DNA of 14,507 nucleotides from Prosthecobacter sp. (GCA_025869455.1 JAOZVT010000280.1:1-14507); one strand, 5' to 3'; positions 7,192-14,214 are shown, numbered from the stretch's first letter. Notes: generated by a model from the letters alone, not told the origin. Translations and numbers: made by a program.

Positions 7192-8277
7192 ATGGCCAAT
7201 GTCACTCAATCCTCCACTTGGAGCAGCACTCCGCGCTCCTCTTTTCGCTCCCGTGAAGACTGGAGCCTGAAGTGGTGGATCATGTTTGCGCTGATCTTAT
7301 CCGTGTTGTTGCACGGGCTCCTCTACGTGAATTTTGATAAAATTAGCAACCTTTTGGGCAGCAGTTTGCCGAAAAATGAAGAGCTCTCCAGTGTCCCTGA
7401 GAGGCTCAAGATTGACCCCAAACTGCTTCAGGACCAAAAGGCCATTCAGGAGATTCCCGAACTCATTGCCCCAGGTAACGAGCCGGACATCAAGTCCTTT
7501 GAGCCCAATCTGGATGACTTCGACAAATCTCAGATGATTCCTGAAAATCAGGAAATCGATCTGACCCCGAACGTCAAAGAAATCACCAATTTTGTTCGCA
7601 CGGACGATATCGGGGATGGGCGGACCCCTGGCGGTAAAATGAGCGATATGGCGGCCCTCCTGGCCCCACAGGCCATCGCCACGCCCGATTTAGCTGCCGA
7701 AATGGCTAGTGTGCGCAAAGATGTTTTGTCCAAACCTGTTTCGGAGAAGCAAATGCTCATGGACGCGGGTGGGCTGGATCCCCTGGATGGTGGCAAGGTG
7801 GACATGAAACTGCTGGATCAGGTCAAAGCTCAGGGTGAGGGCGACGGAGCAGGTCAGCGGGTGAAAGGTTTCAGCAATTTGGATGACCTCCTCGGTGGCG
7901 GTGGCACCATGGGCGGTAGCACAGCGCCGATTTTGATGCCGACAGATCTGCTGTTTGAGTATGGCAGTGATCAGTTGGCTGAAGGTGCTCGCCTGAGTCT
8001 CATGAAACTGGGATTCCTGATTCAAAAGAATCCCAATTCCCTTTTCATCATCGAAGGTCATACCGACAGCTTCGGCGGTGACGAATACAATTTAGAACTC
8101 AGTCTGCGCCGCGCGAATGCGGTGGTGGACTGGCTGCGCTCTTCCCTCCGCCTGGGTACAGACCGCATTCAGGCAGCCGGCATGGGAAAAGCCAAGCCCA
8201 TTGTCAGCACCGCAGGAACGGTGGAGGAGCAGGGTCTAAATCGGCGGGTAGAAATCAAAGTCCGCCCAAGAAACTGA
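7192..8277 (+). CDS. OmpA-domain protein with TonB/TolA-like membrane anchor
   Basis: 361-residue envelope protein. A single N-terminal membrane helix (about 29-47) reads ILSVLLHGLLYV (35-46), carrying Ser37 and His41 in the S-x3-H spacing seen in the TonB and TolA anchors, where it couples to ExbBD/TolQR. It is followed by a long polar, acidic, low-complexity periplasmic region (about 50-245, rich in Asp, Glu, Pro) and a Gly-rich hinge (233-243). The C-terminus is a complete OmpA-like peptidoglycan-binding domain (about 249-358): LLFEYGSDQL (253-262), GHTDSFG (289-295), N300, LSLRRANAV (303-311), GMGKAKPIV (330-338) and LNRRVEI (349-355). The start at 7192 places the helix near the N-terminus; the frame is open earlier, but that sequence overlaps the preceding gene's end. 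Gene fusion of TolA-like anchor and Pal-like end is my reading. Confidence 0.88.
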   Translation: MANVTQSSTWSSTPRSSFRSREDWSLKWWIMFALILSVLLHGLLYVNFDKISNLLGSSLPKNEELSSVPERLKIDPKLLQDQKAIQEIPELIAPGNEPDIKSFEPNLDDFDKSQMIPENQEIDLTPNVKEITNFVRTDDIGDGRTPGGKMSDMAALLAPQAIATPDLAAEMASVRKDVLSKPVSEKQMLMDAGGLDPLDGGKVDMKLLDQVKAQGEGDGAGQRVKGFSNLDDLLGGGGTMGGSTAPILMPTDLLFEYGSDQLAEGARLSLMKLGFLIQKNPNSLFIIEGHTDSFGGDEYNLELSLRRANAVVDWLRSSLRLGTDRIQAAGMGKAKPIVSTAGTVEEQGLNRRVEIKVRPRN

Positions 8278-8284
8278 AAAACTG

Positions 8285-8299
8285 TGGCACAAGCGTTGC
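8285..8299 (+). promoter_or_regulatory. Sigma-54 (RpoN) -24/-12 promoter element
   Basis: TGGCAC (8285-8290) then 5 bases then TTGC (8296-8299) matches the RpoN core consensus exactly, including the GG-to-GC spacing. It is the only TGGCAC on either strand of this window followed by TTGC at that spacing. The predicted start near 8311 gives a leader of about 26 bases for the zinc-ribbon gene. Confidence 0.6.
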
Positions 8300-8324
8300 G
8301 CTTTCCTAAGCAGAGACGTAACAT
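8296..8324 (+). promoter_or_regulatory. Overlapping possible sigma-70 promoter
   Basis: TTGCGC (8296-8301), a 17-base spacer, and TAACAT (8319-8324) form a reasonable sigma-70 pair that overlaps the -12 box of the sigma-54 element. It would start near 8331, leaving only about 6 untranslated bases before the ATG at 8337. Confidence 0.35.
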
Positions 8325-8336
8325 GACTAGACATCC

Positions 8337-8573
8337 ATGAGCGCCCCCGACGAGTCCAAGGATCAGCGAGTGAAACAAGCTGAGAAAATCACCACACACC
8401 CTGAGCAATACAAGGTGTGCGAAGGTTGCGGCTCGATTGTCGTCGCCCGTGCAGTGACGTGCCCAAGCTGTCACGCCTATCGTTTTGATGCGACCACGGA
8501 GCGTGTGGTGACGCAGGCGAAGAATCTGGCCAAACGCAGCGCCCATTCTGTGCTGAGTTCGGACATGACCTAG
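8337..8573 (+). CDS. Small zinc-ribbon protein
   Basis: 78-residue soluble protein with two cysteine knuckles, CEGC (Cys28, Cys31) and CPSC (Cys42, Cys45), spaced as in a rubredoxin-like or zinc-ribbon fold binding one Zn ion. The flanks are charged helices without a signal peptide, so it is probably cytoplasmic. No catalytic motif is visible and I cannot assign a function; candidates include a nucleic-acid or protein-interaction adaptor. It follows the OmpA-domain gene by 59 bases but has its own promoter elements, including a strong sigma-54 match. It converges with the MlaD-like gene; 43 bases separate the stops. The palindrome TGACCTAGAGGTCA spans its stop codon. Confidence 0.75.
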   Translation: MSAPDESKDQRVKQAEKITTHPEQYKVCEGCGSIVVARAVTCPSCHAYRFDATTERVVTQAKNLAKRSAHSVLSSDMT

Positions 8574-8616
8574 AGGTCACTTAGCTTGATTCGGCAATTG
8601 ATCCCGGAAGTCGGTC

Positions 8617-9660
8617 TTAATTCCGCAGAGGAAAGATGGGACGTGGGCTTCTTTCTTCCGAATTTTCACGCTCCTTCTCCTTATCTGCGCTGTTTCGGTA
8701 AAAAATCACCCCGTTGCGTTTTAGGTTGGAGATCAGGTCTTTGAACTCGATCTTAAGCTCGGCATCATTCATCAGGGCACCTAGCAATCCTTTGCCGGTG
8801 GTGATGTTTCGGGCGGCTACGGCAAAGCTATCCGCTGCTGTCTTGATGGACTTCAGAGATTCATCGGCACTGGACATGACGCTGTCCGCTTTGGCGATGG
8901 CAGGCTCCAGTTTGTCAAACATGGGGTCGAGCCGCTTGGTGGATTTTTCGATGTTTTGGGCGGAAGTCTTGAAGCTGGCTGCTGCGGTTTTGATGTCTTC
9001 AATGGCCGATTTGAGATTCTTGGTGTTTTCATCTCCTAACACATCGTCATCCACCCGGGCCATGGTCTTATTCAGGTGCTCCATACTTTCTTTGAAGTCG
9101 GTGATCGTGTTGTCCGAAAGTGCGCCTTTGTTGACTTTTTCCATGGCTGCTTTCACATCGACCAGAGCAGTGCGGACGTCATCCAGGACCAGATCGACTT
9201 TCTTGGCCACGACTTCTGCTTGGTTCTGGAGATCAGATAGGCCCCCGGCTTTGGAACCTTCAATGATTTCAGGGTGGTCATGGGGAATGAACAGATCACT
9301 TTGCTTGCCCGTTGGCTTGATCTCGATCATGGCATCTCCCATCAGACCTGAGGAGCCGATGGCAAAAACGGCGTCGGCAGGAATGTCCACTGTATCATAC
9401 ACTTGCAGGCTCATGATGACGCCCGTGAAGGTGTCATTAAGCTGGGGATGCTTCATTACTTTTCCCACCTTGGAGCCGCCTAGATAAACAGGAGAGCCTT
9501 CTTTGATGCCGGAGGCGTTTGGGAAAGCCACTTTTAGGACATAGGTGTCACGAAACAATTCACGCAGGCTACCAAATTCTAGGATGATACCGCCCAAAAG
9601 GAGCATACCCACCAGGAGAAAGAGTCCGACAAGGAGTTCTGTTTTACGATCGGGATTCAT
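8617..9660 (-). CDS. mlaD: MCE/MlaD-family lipid-transport protein with long helical tail
   Basis: Membrane-anchored periplasmic subunit of a Mla-type phospholipid ABC transporter. Residues 8-29 form the anchor (LLVGLFLLVGMLLLGGIILEF), followed by one MCE domain (about 38-118) with VAFPNASGIKEGSPVYLGGSKVGKV-type sequence at 44-68 and AIGSSGLMGDAMIEI (100-114). The rest, to residue 347, is long and helical in appearance (repeated VKAAM, LKSAIEDIKTAA, ADESLKSIKTAADS), then a charged C-terminus (KEKERENSEERSPR). Escherichia coli MlaD is about half this length, so the tail of roughly 200 residues is notable; it could form a helical tube toward the outer membrane. It is last in a row with MlaF- and MlaE-like genes, 88 bases after MlaF. 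The symbol is by homology only. Confidence 0.88.
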   Translation of the reverse strand: MNPDRKTELLVGLFLLVGMLLLGGIILEFGSLRELFRDTYVLKVAFPNASGIKEGSPVYLGGSKVGKVMKHPQLNDTFTGVIMSLQVYDTVDIPADAVFAIGSSGLMGDAMIEIKPTGKQSDLFIPHDHPEIIEGSKAGGLSDLQNQAEVVAKKVDLVLDDVRTALVDVKAAMEKVNKGALSDNTITDFKESMEHLNKTMARVDDDVLGDENTKNLKSAIEDIKTAAASFKTSAQNIEKSTKRLDPMFDKLEPAIAKADSVMSSADESLKSIKTAADSFAVAARNITTGKGLLGALMNDAELKIEFKDLISNLKRNGVIFYRNSADKEKERENSEERSPRPIFPLRN

Positions 9661-9725
9661 AGGCTCACTGGGAAATCTGAATGTGGGTGGGTGCAGAATC
9701 TGGCACTCGATAAGTCATGCTTCAT
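9657..9725 (-). CDS. Possible 22-residue leader ORF coupled to the MlaD-like gene
   Basis: In the 88-base gap before the MCE gene, an ATG at 9723-9725 preceded by CGCCCCCC opens a 22-codon frame (MKHDLSSARF...) whose TGA overlaps the MCE start codon as ATGA. The overlap and the C-rich start context match other genes here, but so short a frame can arise by chance. If translated, it could couple MlaD synthesis to upstream ribosomes. Confidence 0.2.
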   Translation of the reverse strand: MKHDLSSARFCTHPHSDFPVSL

Positions 9726-9748
9726 GGGGGGCGATTCTCAGGCTCAAC

Positions 9749-10519
9749 TCAAGCTTTCATGCCGGAGCGGCCCGCGATAAAATTCTGAATCTCCGGGTCA
9801 GGAGAGTTTTTCAATTCGTCTGGGGTGCCGTCAAAGTAAACGACGCCATTCTTTAAGAAGGCTACCCGATCAGCGATTTTGAAGACGCTGCTCATGTCAT
9901 GGGTGATGACGATGCTGGTGACGGCAAAATGTTTCTGCATGCGCAGAATCATGAGGTCAATCACATCCGTAACGATGGGGTCCAGTCCAGCCGTGGGTTC
10001 GTCATAGAGCACACATTCAGGGCGGCCAATGATGGCGCGGGCGATGCCGACACGCTTTCTCATACCCCCAGAGAGGTTGATGGGCATTTTGTCTTTGTGC
10101 TCTGAAAGCTCCACCAAATCCAGCGCCTCATGCACGCGCTCTTCCAGCTCCGCCTTGTCGCGAACCCCGGCTTCTTTCAGAGGAAAAGCGACGTTTTGCG
10201 CTACTGTCAGACTGTCAAACAAGGCGGCATTTTGAAATAGGTAACCCATGCGGCGGCGGACCTGCATGAGTTGACGTTCGCGCAGTGTGCAGAGGTTCAC
10301 GCCATCCAGCTCTACCCGGCCAGCGTCGGGGCGCATGAGGCCGATGATGTGCTTTAAAAGCACGCTTTTGCCCTCGCCGCTGGGGCCGATGAGGACCAGT
10401 GTTTCACCGTGGCGAATGGTGAGATCCACGCCTTGCAGTGTCTTTTGGGTGCCAAAACTTTTCTTCAAGCCAAAAACACGGATGAAGGGGATTTTGGGCT
10501 GAACTTCAGGTGCAGTCAT
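9749..10519 (-). CDS. mlaF: MlaF-like ABC transporter ATPase
   Basis: Cytoplasmic ATPase powering Mla-type lipid transport, 256 residues, normal for the family. Visible motifs: Walker A GPSGEGKS (45-52), Q-loop FQNAALFDSLTV (95-106), signature LSGGMRKRVGIARA (149-162), Walker B with D-loop LYDEPTAGLDP (171-181), and the H-loop ITHDM (205-209). The sequence RRRMGYLFQNAALFDSLTV and the signature with M after GG are typical of the MlaF/Ttg2A branch rather than importers of small solutes. Its ATG shares one base with the stop of the MlaE-like gene (TAATG), so translation is probably coupled. The C-terminus ends NFIAGRSGMKA with no long extension. Confidence 0.95.
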   Translation of the reverse strand: MTAPEVQPKIPFIRVFGLKKSFGTQKTLQGVDLTIRHGETLVLIGPSGEGKSVLLKHIIGLMRPDAGRVELDGVNLCTLRERQLMQVRRRMGYLFQNAALFDSLTVAQNVAFPLKEAGVRDKAELEERVHEALDLVELSEHKDKMPINLSGGMRKRVGIARAIIGRPECVLYDEPTAGLDPIVTDVIDLMILRMQKHFAVTSIVITHDMSSVFKIADRVAFLKNGVVYFDGTPDELKNSPDPEIQNFIAGRSGMKA

Positions 10520-11325
10520 TACAGGGCAGTCCCCAAGGGGAAGAAGTAGTTCAGCAGCATGGTCAGGAAGAAATTCACGATCAGCAGCGCCAGCGAGGAG
10601 AAAACGACTGCACGCGTGGTGCTAAGCCCGACCCCGACCGCTCCATTTGAAGCAACGAGTCCCTGATGGCAGGAAATGATCACAATCAAGATGCCGAAAA
10701 CGAAGCCTTTGATCATGCCAAAGCTGACGTCTTCCAGGTTGGTGTGCTGGCGTACATGCGTCCAAAACCAGGCAAAGGGAATGTCAAATGCCGCTAGTCC
10801 TACTACCACGGAAGCGGCCATGCCGAAGGCAATGGATTCAGCGATGAGCAGGGGCATGGAAATCATCATGGCGATAAATCTGGGCAAAACCAAGTAGTCC
10901 ACCGGATGTGCCCCCATCACGCGCAGGGCATCCACTTGCTCACTCACCTTCATCGTGCCGATCTCTGCTGCCATGGCCGCACCGACCCGACCCGTGACCA
11001 TTAAACCCGCCAGCACGGGGCCAAGTTCGCGGCACAAGGAGACGCTGACCACACTGCCGATGGTGGAACCCATGCCAAAATCCTTGAACTTAAAATAGGA
11101 CTGAGCCGTGAAAACGGCCCCAGTGAAGGCTCCCGTCACAATGACTACTGCCTGGGAACCGTAACCGATAGTTACCAATTGTTGGGCCATCAGACGAAGT
11201 CGAAACGACCCCTTGATGAGTGCCTGCCATAGCTCACCGAGCAGCAACCCAAGCTGTCCGAGGTAGCTGAGAAATCGAATCATGGCCTGTCCGGGCAAGG
11301 CCAGAAGTGCGATAGCAGAATCCAT
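10519..11325 (-). CDS. mlaE: MlaE-like lipid ABC transporter permease
   Basis: Inner-membrane permease (MlaE/YrbE/TGD1 family), 268 residues, the usual length. The conserved block RELGPVLAGLMVTGRVGAAM (99-118) continues through AEIGTMKVSEQVDALRVM (120-137) to YLVLPR (144-149); this is the most diagnostic part. About five hydrophobic segments follow the family pattern, with an N-terminal amphipathic stretch. With MlaF and the MCE protein it should form an EFD complex that moves phospholipid between the two membranes. MlaB (STAS) and MlaC (periplasmic carrier) are not in the window. The ATG at 11323-11325 is preceded by CTA rather than a Shine-Dalgarno sequence; an internal Met15 is a possible alternative start. 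The preceding DUF2752 gene ends 90 bases upstream on the same strand. Confidence 0.94.
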   Translation of the reverse strand: MDSAIALLALPGQAMIRFLSYLGQLGLLLGELWQALIKGSFRLRLMAQQLVTIGYGSQAVVIVTGAFTGAVFTAQSYFKFKDFGMGSTIGSVVSVSLCRELGPVLAGLMVTGRVGAAMAAEIGTMKVSEQVDALRVMGAHPVDYLVLPRFIAMMISMPLLIAESIAFGMAASVVVGLAAFDIPFAWFWTHVRQHTNLEDVSFGMIKGFVFGILIVIISCHQGLVASNGAVGVGLSTTRAVVFSSLALLIVNFFLTMLLNYFFPLGTAL

Positions 11326-11395
11326 TAGACGGGCACGATGGCACGGTCTGAGGTAAAGGCAACCCGGAGCGCCAATTCAACTCCAGAGCTTTGTA

Positions 11396-11417
11396 CTGAA
11401 CTGCGGAATTCGGGATT
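11396..11417 (+). repeat. Short degenerate intergenic repeat, copy 2
   Basis: CTGAACTGCGGAATTCGGGATT resembles the element at 5705-5725. It sits between the DUF2752 and MlaE-like genes and includes two bases of the DUF2752 stop codon (11416-11418). Meaning unclear. Confidence 0.3.
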
Positions 11418-11808
11418 AGAGTGGCCACCAGGGTAGATTTCGTAGTACCGTGAAAACCAGAATGGACACCACGATGGCCCGCGTCAACTTTAACCCAGGC
11501 CGCAGTCGCCACAGGAATGGTTTTTTGGAAACCCAGGCTGCCATTTCTGGTATTAGCCCCGCTAGCGCGAGCGGCAGCAAGATCATCCCAAGAGGGTTCA
11601 GCCGCAGAGCCTCCAGGATCTGCCCGTTCAGCGCTGCCGATGTCGCTCGAGTCATCCCGCAGCCTGGGCAGCTCAGCCCTGTCCAGCGTCGGACCTGACA
11701 GCCTTGCAGGAAAGGAACCCCGCTGGGACCCTCCGTGCGCAGTAGCCAAGCACCCCAACCCAGCATGGCTAAGACAGCCATCAGGAACGCTAGCCGATGC
11801 CAGTGCAT
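11416..11808 (-). CDS. DUF2752 membrane protein
   Basis: 130-residue membrane protein with the DUF2752 hallmark CPGCGMTRA (47-55), preceded by LQGCQVRRWTGLS. Hydrophobic segments lie at about 5-22, 70-88 and 108-124. Function is unknown in general; the conserved Cys-Pro-Gly-Cys suggests metal or redox chemistry but this is unproven. The gene begins 6 bases after the stop of the GYF_2/CD225 gene, a strong sign of co-transcription, and precedes the MlaEFD genes. DUF2752 and CD225 proteins often sit side by side in other bacteria, to my knowledge. ATG at 11806-11808 is preceded by CCCACC. Confidence 0.88.
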   Translation of the reverse strand: MHWHRLAFLMAVLAMLGWGAWLLRTEGPSGVPFLQGCQVRRWTGLSCPGCGMTRATSAALNGQILEALRLNPLGMILLPLALAGLIPEMAAWVSKKPFLWRLRPGLKLTRAIVVSILVFTVLRNLPWWPL

Positions 11809-11814
11809 GGTGGG

Positions 11815-12345
11815 TCAAAAACCGCTGTTCCCTTGAGAAGCAGCCCCGACGGCCGCGCCCAGAATCATCAGCAGCATATAGACGCCAATCAGTGCCATAA
11901 ACACGCCAAATGAAATCCAGCACCACATCTTGGCTGACTTCGACGCTTGGCGAGCCCCCATGATGTCACCCCTCGCCATCAAGCCGTCCACCTTGGAGGC
12001 GTACACAATCGCTGGGATGCCGAATGGTAGGCAGCAGATCAGTGTTACCACAATGGACTGCCATAGGTAGTTAGGCACTATTTCCCCTGTATAGATGCCA
12101 CTGGCCTGCGGGGCGATGTAAGGGTTTGAAAAAACGGGCGTCTGCGGAATTGGAGGTGCCCCTGCCGGGCCCGCTGCGGACAGACGAAACTCCGGCACAG
12201 ATGTAATGGGCGTCCACTCAGCCATCCCTTCCCGCCAAACGAGATCCCCTGGCCGCAACTCGCCTGCTTCCAGTTTCGCTGCCAGTTCATCTTGCGAAAC
12301 CGGGCCTTGTTGAGCACCGCCGCTTTGGGTGTAGTACCAGTTCAT
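11815..12345 (-). CDS. GYF_2 (DUF4339) plus CD225/dispanin membrane protein
   Basis: 176 residues. An N-terminal GYF_2 domain (about 2-50) has MNWYYTQSGGAQQGP (1-15), LVWREGMAEWTPI (35-47): the W-Y, GP and LVW..GM..W signature, usually a peptide-binding module. A Pro/Ala/Gly-rich linker (57-85) leads to a CD225/dispanin region (about 90-165): NYLWQSIVVTLICCLPFGIP (92-111), VYASKVD (114-120), GARQASKSAKMW (130-141) and a final membrane helix. CD225 is the family of eukaryotic IFITM antiviral proteins; bacterial members have unknown roles. With the GYF module probably cytoplasmic, it may recruit a partner to the membrane (inference). It lies 24 bases after another GYF_2 gene and 6 bases before DUF2752. 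Confidence 0.88.
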   Translation of the reverse strand: MNWYYTQSGGAQQGPVSQDELAAKLEAGELRPGDLVWREGMAEWTPITSVPEFRLSAAGPAGAPPIPQTPVFSNPYIAPQASGIYTGEIVPNYLWQSIVVTLICCLPFGIPAIVYASKVDGLMARGDIMGARQASKSAKMWCWISFGVFMALIGVYMLLMILGAAVGAASQGNSGF

Positions 12346-12369
12346 GAGAAAAAATGAGGTGAAGTCACA

Positions 12370-12822
12370 TTAGGCCGCTTTGATCAGTATCAGCAGTACA
12401 AAGATTAAATTGATTGTGCATACCAAGCCAGCCAGTAAGCCGAAAATAGCGCGTCCCATGCCATATTTAGGGCCATTCGGGGAATGCTTGCTTTTGCGAA
12501 TATCAGCGATGGCAATCAAGGATACAATAACGGCAAAAGGCGCGGGAAAGAGCATCAAGGAAAAGAGGCCCATGTAGCCCGCGAGGATCGCCCAAAAAGA
12601 ACGGCCCACTGGCAGAAGCATCCTCATGCCGAGGTTCTCCTCAAGGCGTCGTGTTTGCGGTATGGCCAGCCCTAGTTTTTGGCCCAATGGCTCCCAGGCG
12701 GGCAGCCCTTCCGCCCACACCAGATCTTGAAGGAAAAATCTCCCTGTCGCTATGCCTTCTCGGATTTCGTGTTCAGGGTAGGTTCCTAAATGTTGGCCTT
12801 CGCGGGCAATGGCGTACTGCAT
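12370..12822 (-). CDS. GYF_2 plus DUF4190-like membrane protein
   Basis: 150 residues. The N-terminal GYF_2 domain (about 1-48) is recognised from MQYAIAREGQHLGTYPEHEI (1-20) and LVWAEGLPAWEPL (34-46), somewhat diverged: Y replaces W and the GP after the glycine is changed to GT. Two hydrophobic segments follow, about 75-106 and 124-148, with IAIADIRKSK (103-112) and YGMGRAIFGLLAGLV (120-134) between and into the second, the pattern of DUF4190 proteins. Probably an inner-membrane adaptor protein of unknown function. It is first in the minus-strand gene row running down to MlaD; the next gene starts 24 bases downstream. ATG at 12820-12822 is preceded by AACCCT. Confidence 0.8.
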   Translation of the reverse strand: MQYAIAREGQHLGTYPEHEIREGIATGRFFLQDLVWAEGLPAWEPLGQKLGLAIPQTRRLEENLGMRMLLPVGRSFWAILAGYMGLFSLMLFPAPFAVIVSLIAIADIRKSKHSPNGPKYGMGRAIFGLLAGLVCTINLIFVLLILIKAA

Positions 12823-12858
12823 AGGGTTGCTGTGGTAAATTCCTTAGCAAGTTGGGTG

Positions 12859-12887
12859 TTTCATTCGTGGTCAGCAAGGTTTTTCAA
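12859..12887 (-). promoter_or_regulatory. Possible promoter of the GYF_2-DUF2752-Mla gene row
   Basis: On the minus strand TTGAAA (12882-12887), 17 bases, then ATGAAA (12859-12864). The -35 is good and the -10 poor. It lies 37 bases before the first GYF_2 gene, in the only larger gap (120 bases) upstream of the row. Confidence 0.3.
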
Positions 12888-12910
12888 GAGCAAAACGAAA
12901 GATCTCTGAC

Positions 12911-12944
12911 GAGCCGCATAAGAATAAAAAGCGGTAAGTGGCTC
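12911..12944 (-). other. Inverted repeat at the end of the PHP-domain gene
   Basis: GAGCC (12911-12915) and GGCTC (12940-12944), plus inner CCGC/GCGG, flank an A/T-rich loop and overlap the PHP stop codon. The U-rich part lies in the loop rather than after a stem, so it is not a standard intrinsic terminator. Confidence 0.25.
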
Positions 12945-14214
12945 ACAGCTTCCAGCCCACAGGCTGAGTCCAGGCTTTTTGCAGTTGTCCTGGTGTTGCG
13001 GGATTGATCATGACCTGATCCGAAAAAATGACGGCTCGGACATAGAGCTCCTCCCCGGTCATTTGGTAGGTGGATTCAGTGCCTTCGCTGCTGGATAGAA
13101 GTTTGCCCACGTCCTCGCTGTGTTTGAGGCGGATGGGATGATTGTCATCCGCTGGGGCGGGCACTTCCTGAACGGTGCGATCATAGTTTTTGGGGGTTCC
13201 CCGGAATTCGATCCGGTATTTCACCCCAGGCACAGCTTGAATTTTCACCCGCAATTGACGGGAGCTTGGGTCAAAGGCCACATCTTCAAGAGTAACTCCC
13301 GTGGACGCGTAAAAATCTCCCCGTTGCATGGCTTCGACGAGGGCATTGGAGTCCAGCTTCTCTGCACGTACCATCACATAACCACGGCCTGATGTGGCGG
13401 TGCCACCGTGGTAATGGTGGCTGTCATCCGTGCCCATGCCAAAGAGCGGTGGCTGCTTTAGCTCCACCAAACGAATGGTATTGGCGATGTCCCAAATGCG
13501 ATCCGTGGAGGTATCCGCACGCTCTGGAACCCCTTCTGGATAGGTGGAAGGGTGGCCGTTATAGACTTCAAAAAATTTGTCTTCGATGACATGTGCCAAA
13601 TCCTCCGCTGTCAGCGCCCAGCGGAAATTGGGGTGATTCACATGGGCCATGATGGGCCGACCTGTTTTCACCGCTTGGGCCGCGATGGCTTGCAAATTTG
13701 CCCGCATGGTCTCCCGGATGGAGACGAGGTCTTTCACTGGTTGGATGGCTTCTGTGAGATTGATCGCGTTGATATGAATCGGCGCATTGCCAAAGCCTGC
13801 GCTGACTTCTTCAGCCTGTACTAGGAGGAACTTGCCTGGCTCTTCGAACTTGCCGCGATATTCCTCCAGCGTCTTGAGCTTCACTTCGATTTCACCTTTG
13901 GCATTCTTGTGTGTGGTGACCCAGTCTGGGCCGAAACGCTCACTGCACTTATCCACCACCTTACGCCCGAGGGTGATCTTCTTTTTCTCAATGGTAGCTT
14001 CAGGCACCCATTTATCACCTTCGGCTAGGGTGTTGTGGTCAGACATGGCCAGGAAATCGTAACCGTGGTCCTTGTACCACGCGGTGATCATTTCTGGAAA
14101 ATCATTGCCATCGCTCCACAGGGAATGTGTATGGGTATTGCCTTTGAACCACCGGGGTTCATCCGCAGATGCTGAAGTGGCGATCAAAAGGAGTGGTAAG
14201 AGGAGGCATCTCAT
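12943..14214 (-). CDS. Secreted PHP-domain metal-dependent hydrolase
   Basis: 423-residue protein of the PHP superfamily (phosphoesterases and related metalloenzymes). A signal peptide (LLLPLLLIATSASA, cut expected after residue 17) sends it to the periplasm. Metal-site residues are in order: NTHTH (26-30), SDG (34-36), MSDHN (57-61), AEEVSAG (134-140), H147, HVNHP (191-195) and GTDDSHH (261-267). The region after about 290 (GDFYASTGVTLEDVAF and beyond) looks like a beta-rich C-terminal domain common in these secreted PHP proteins. Substrate unknown; histidinol-phosphatase annotation would be unsafe given export. The frame is open to 14256, but I chose the ATG at 14212-14214 because it begins the signal peptide. 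It is divergent from the cyclase gene, 48 bases away. Confidence 0.87.
   Translation of the reverse strand: MRCLLLPLLLIATSASADEPRWFKGNTHTHSLWSDGNDFPEMITAWYKDHGYDFLAMSDHNTLAEGDKWVPEATIEKKKITLGRKVVDKCSERFGPDWVTTHKNAKGEIEVKLKTLEEYRGKFEEPGKFLLVQAEEVSAGFGNAPIHINAINLTEAIQPVKDLVSIRETMRANLQAIAAQAVKTGRPIMAHVNHPNFRWALTAEDLAHVIEDKFFEVYNGHPSTYPEGVPERADTSTDRIWDIANTIRLVELKQPPLFGMGTDDSHHYHGGTATSGRGYVMVRAEKLDSNALVEAMQRGDFYASTGVTLEDVAFDPSSRQLRVKIQAVPGVKYRIEFRGTPKNYDRTVQEVPAPADDNHPIRLKHSEDVGKLLSSSEGTESTYQMTGEELYVRAVIFSDQVMINPATPGQLQKAWTQPVGWKL

Noticed and set aside
8566..8579. Palindrome TGACCTAGAGGTCA across the zinc-ribbon stop codon
   Set aside because: Perfect 6-base arms but only 2 bases between them and no U-run; a single copy partly set by codons, so neither a terminator nor a site can be argued.
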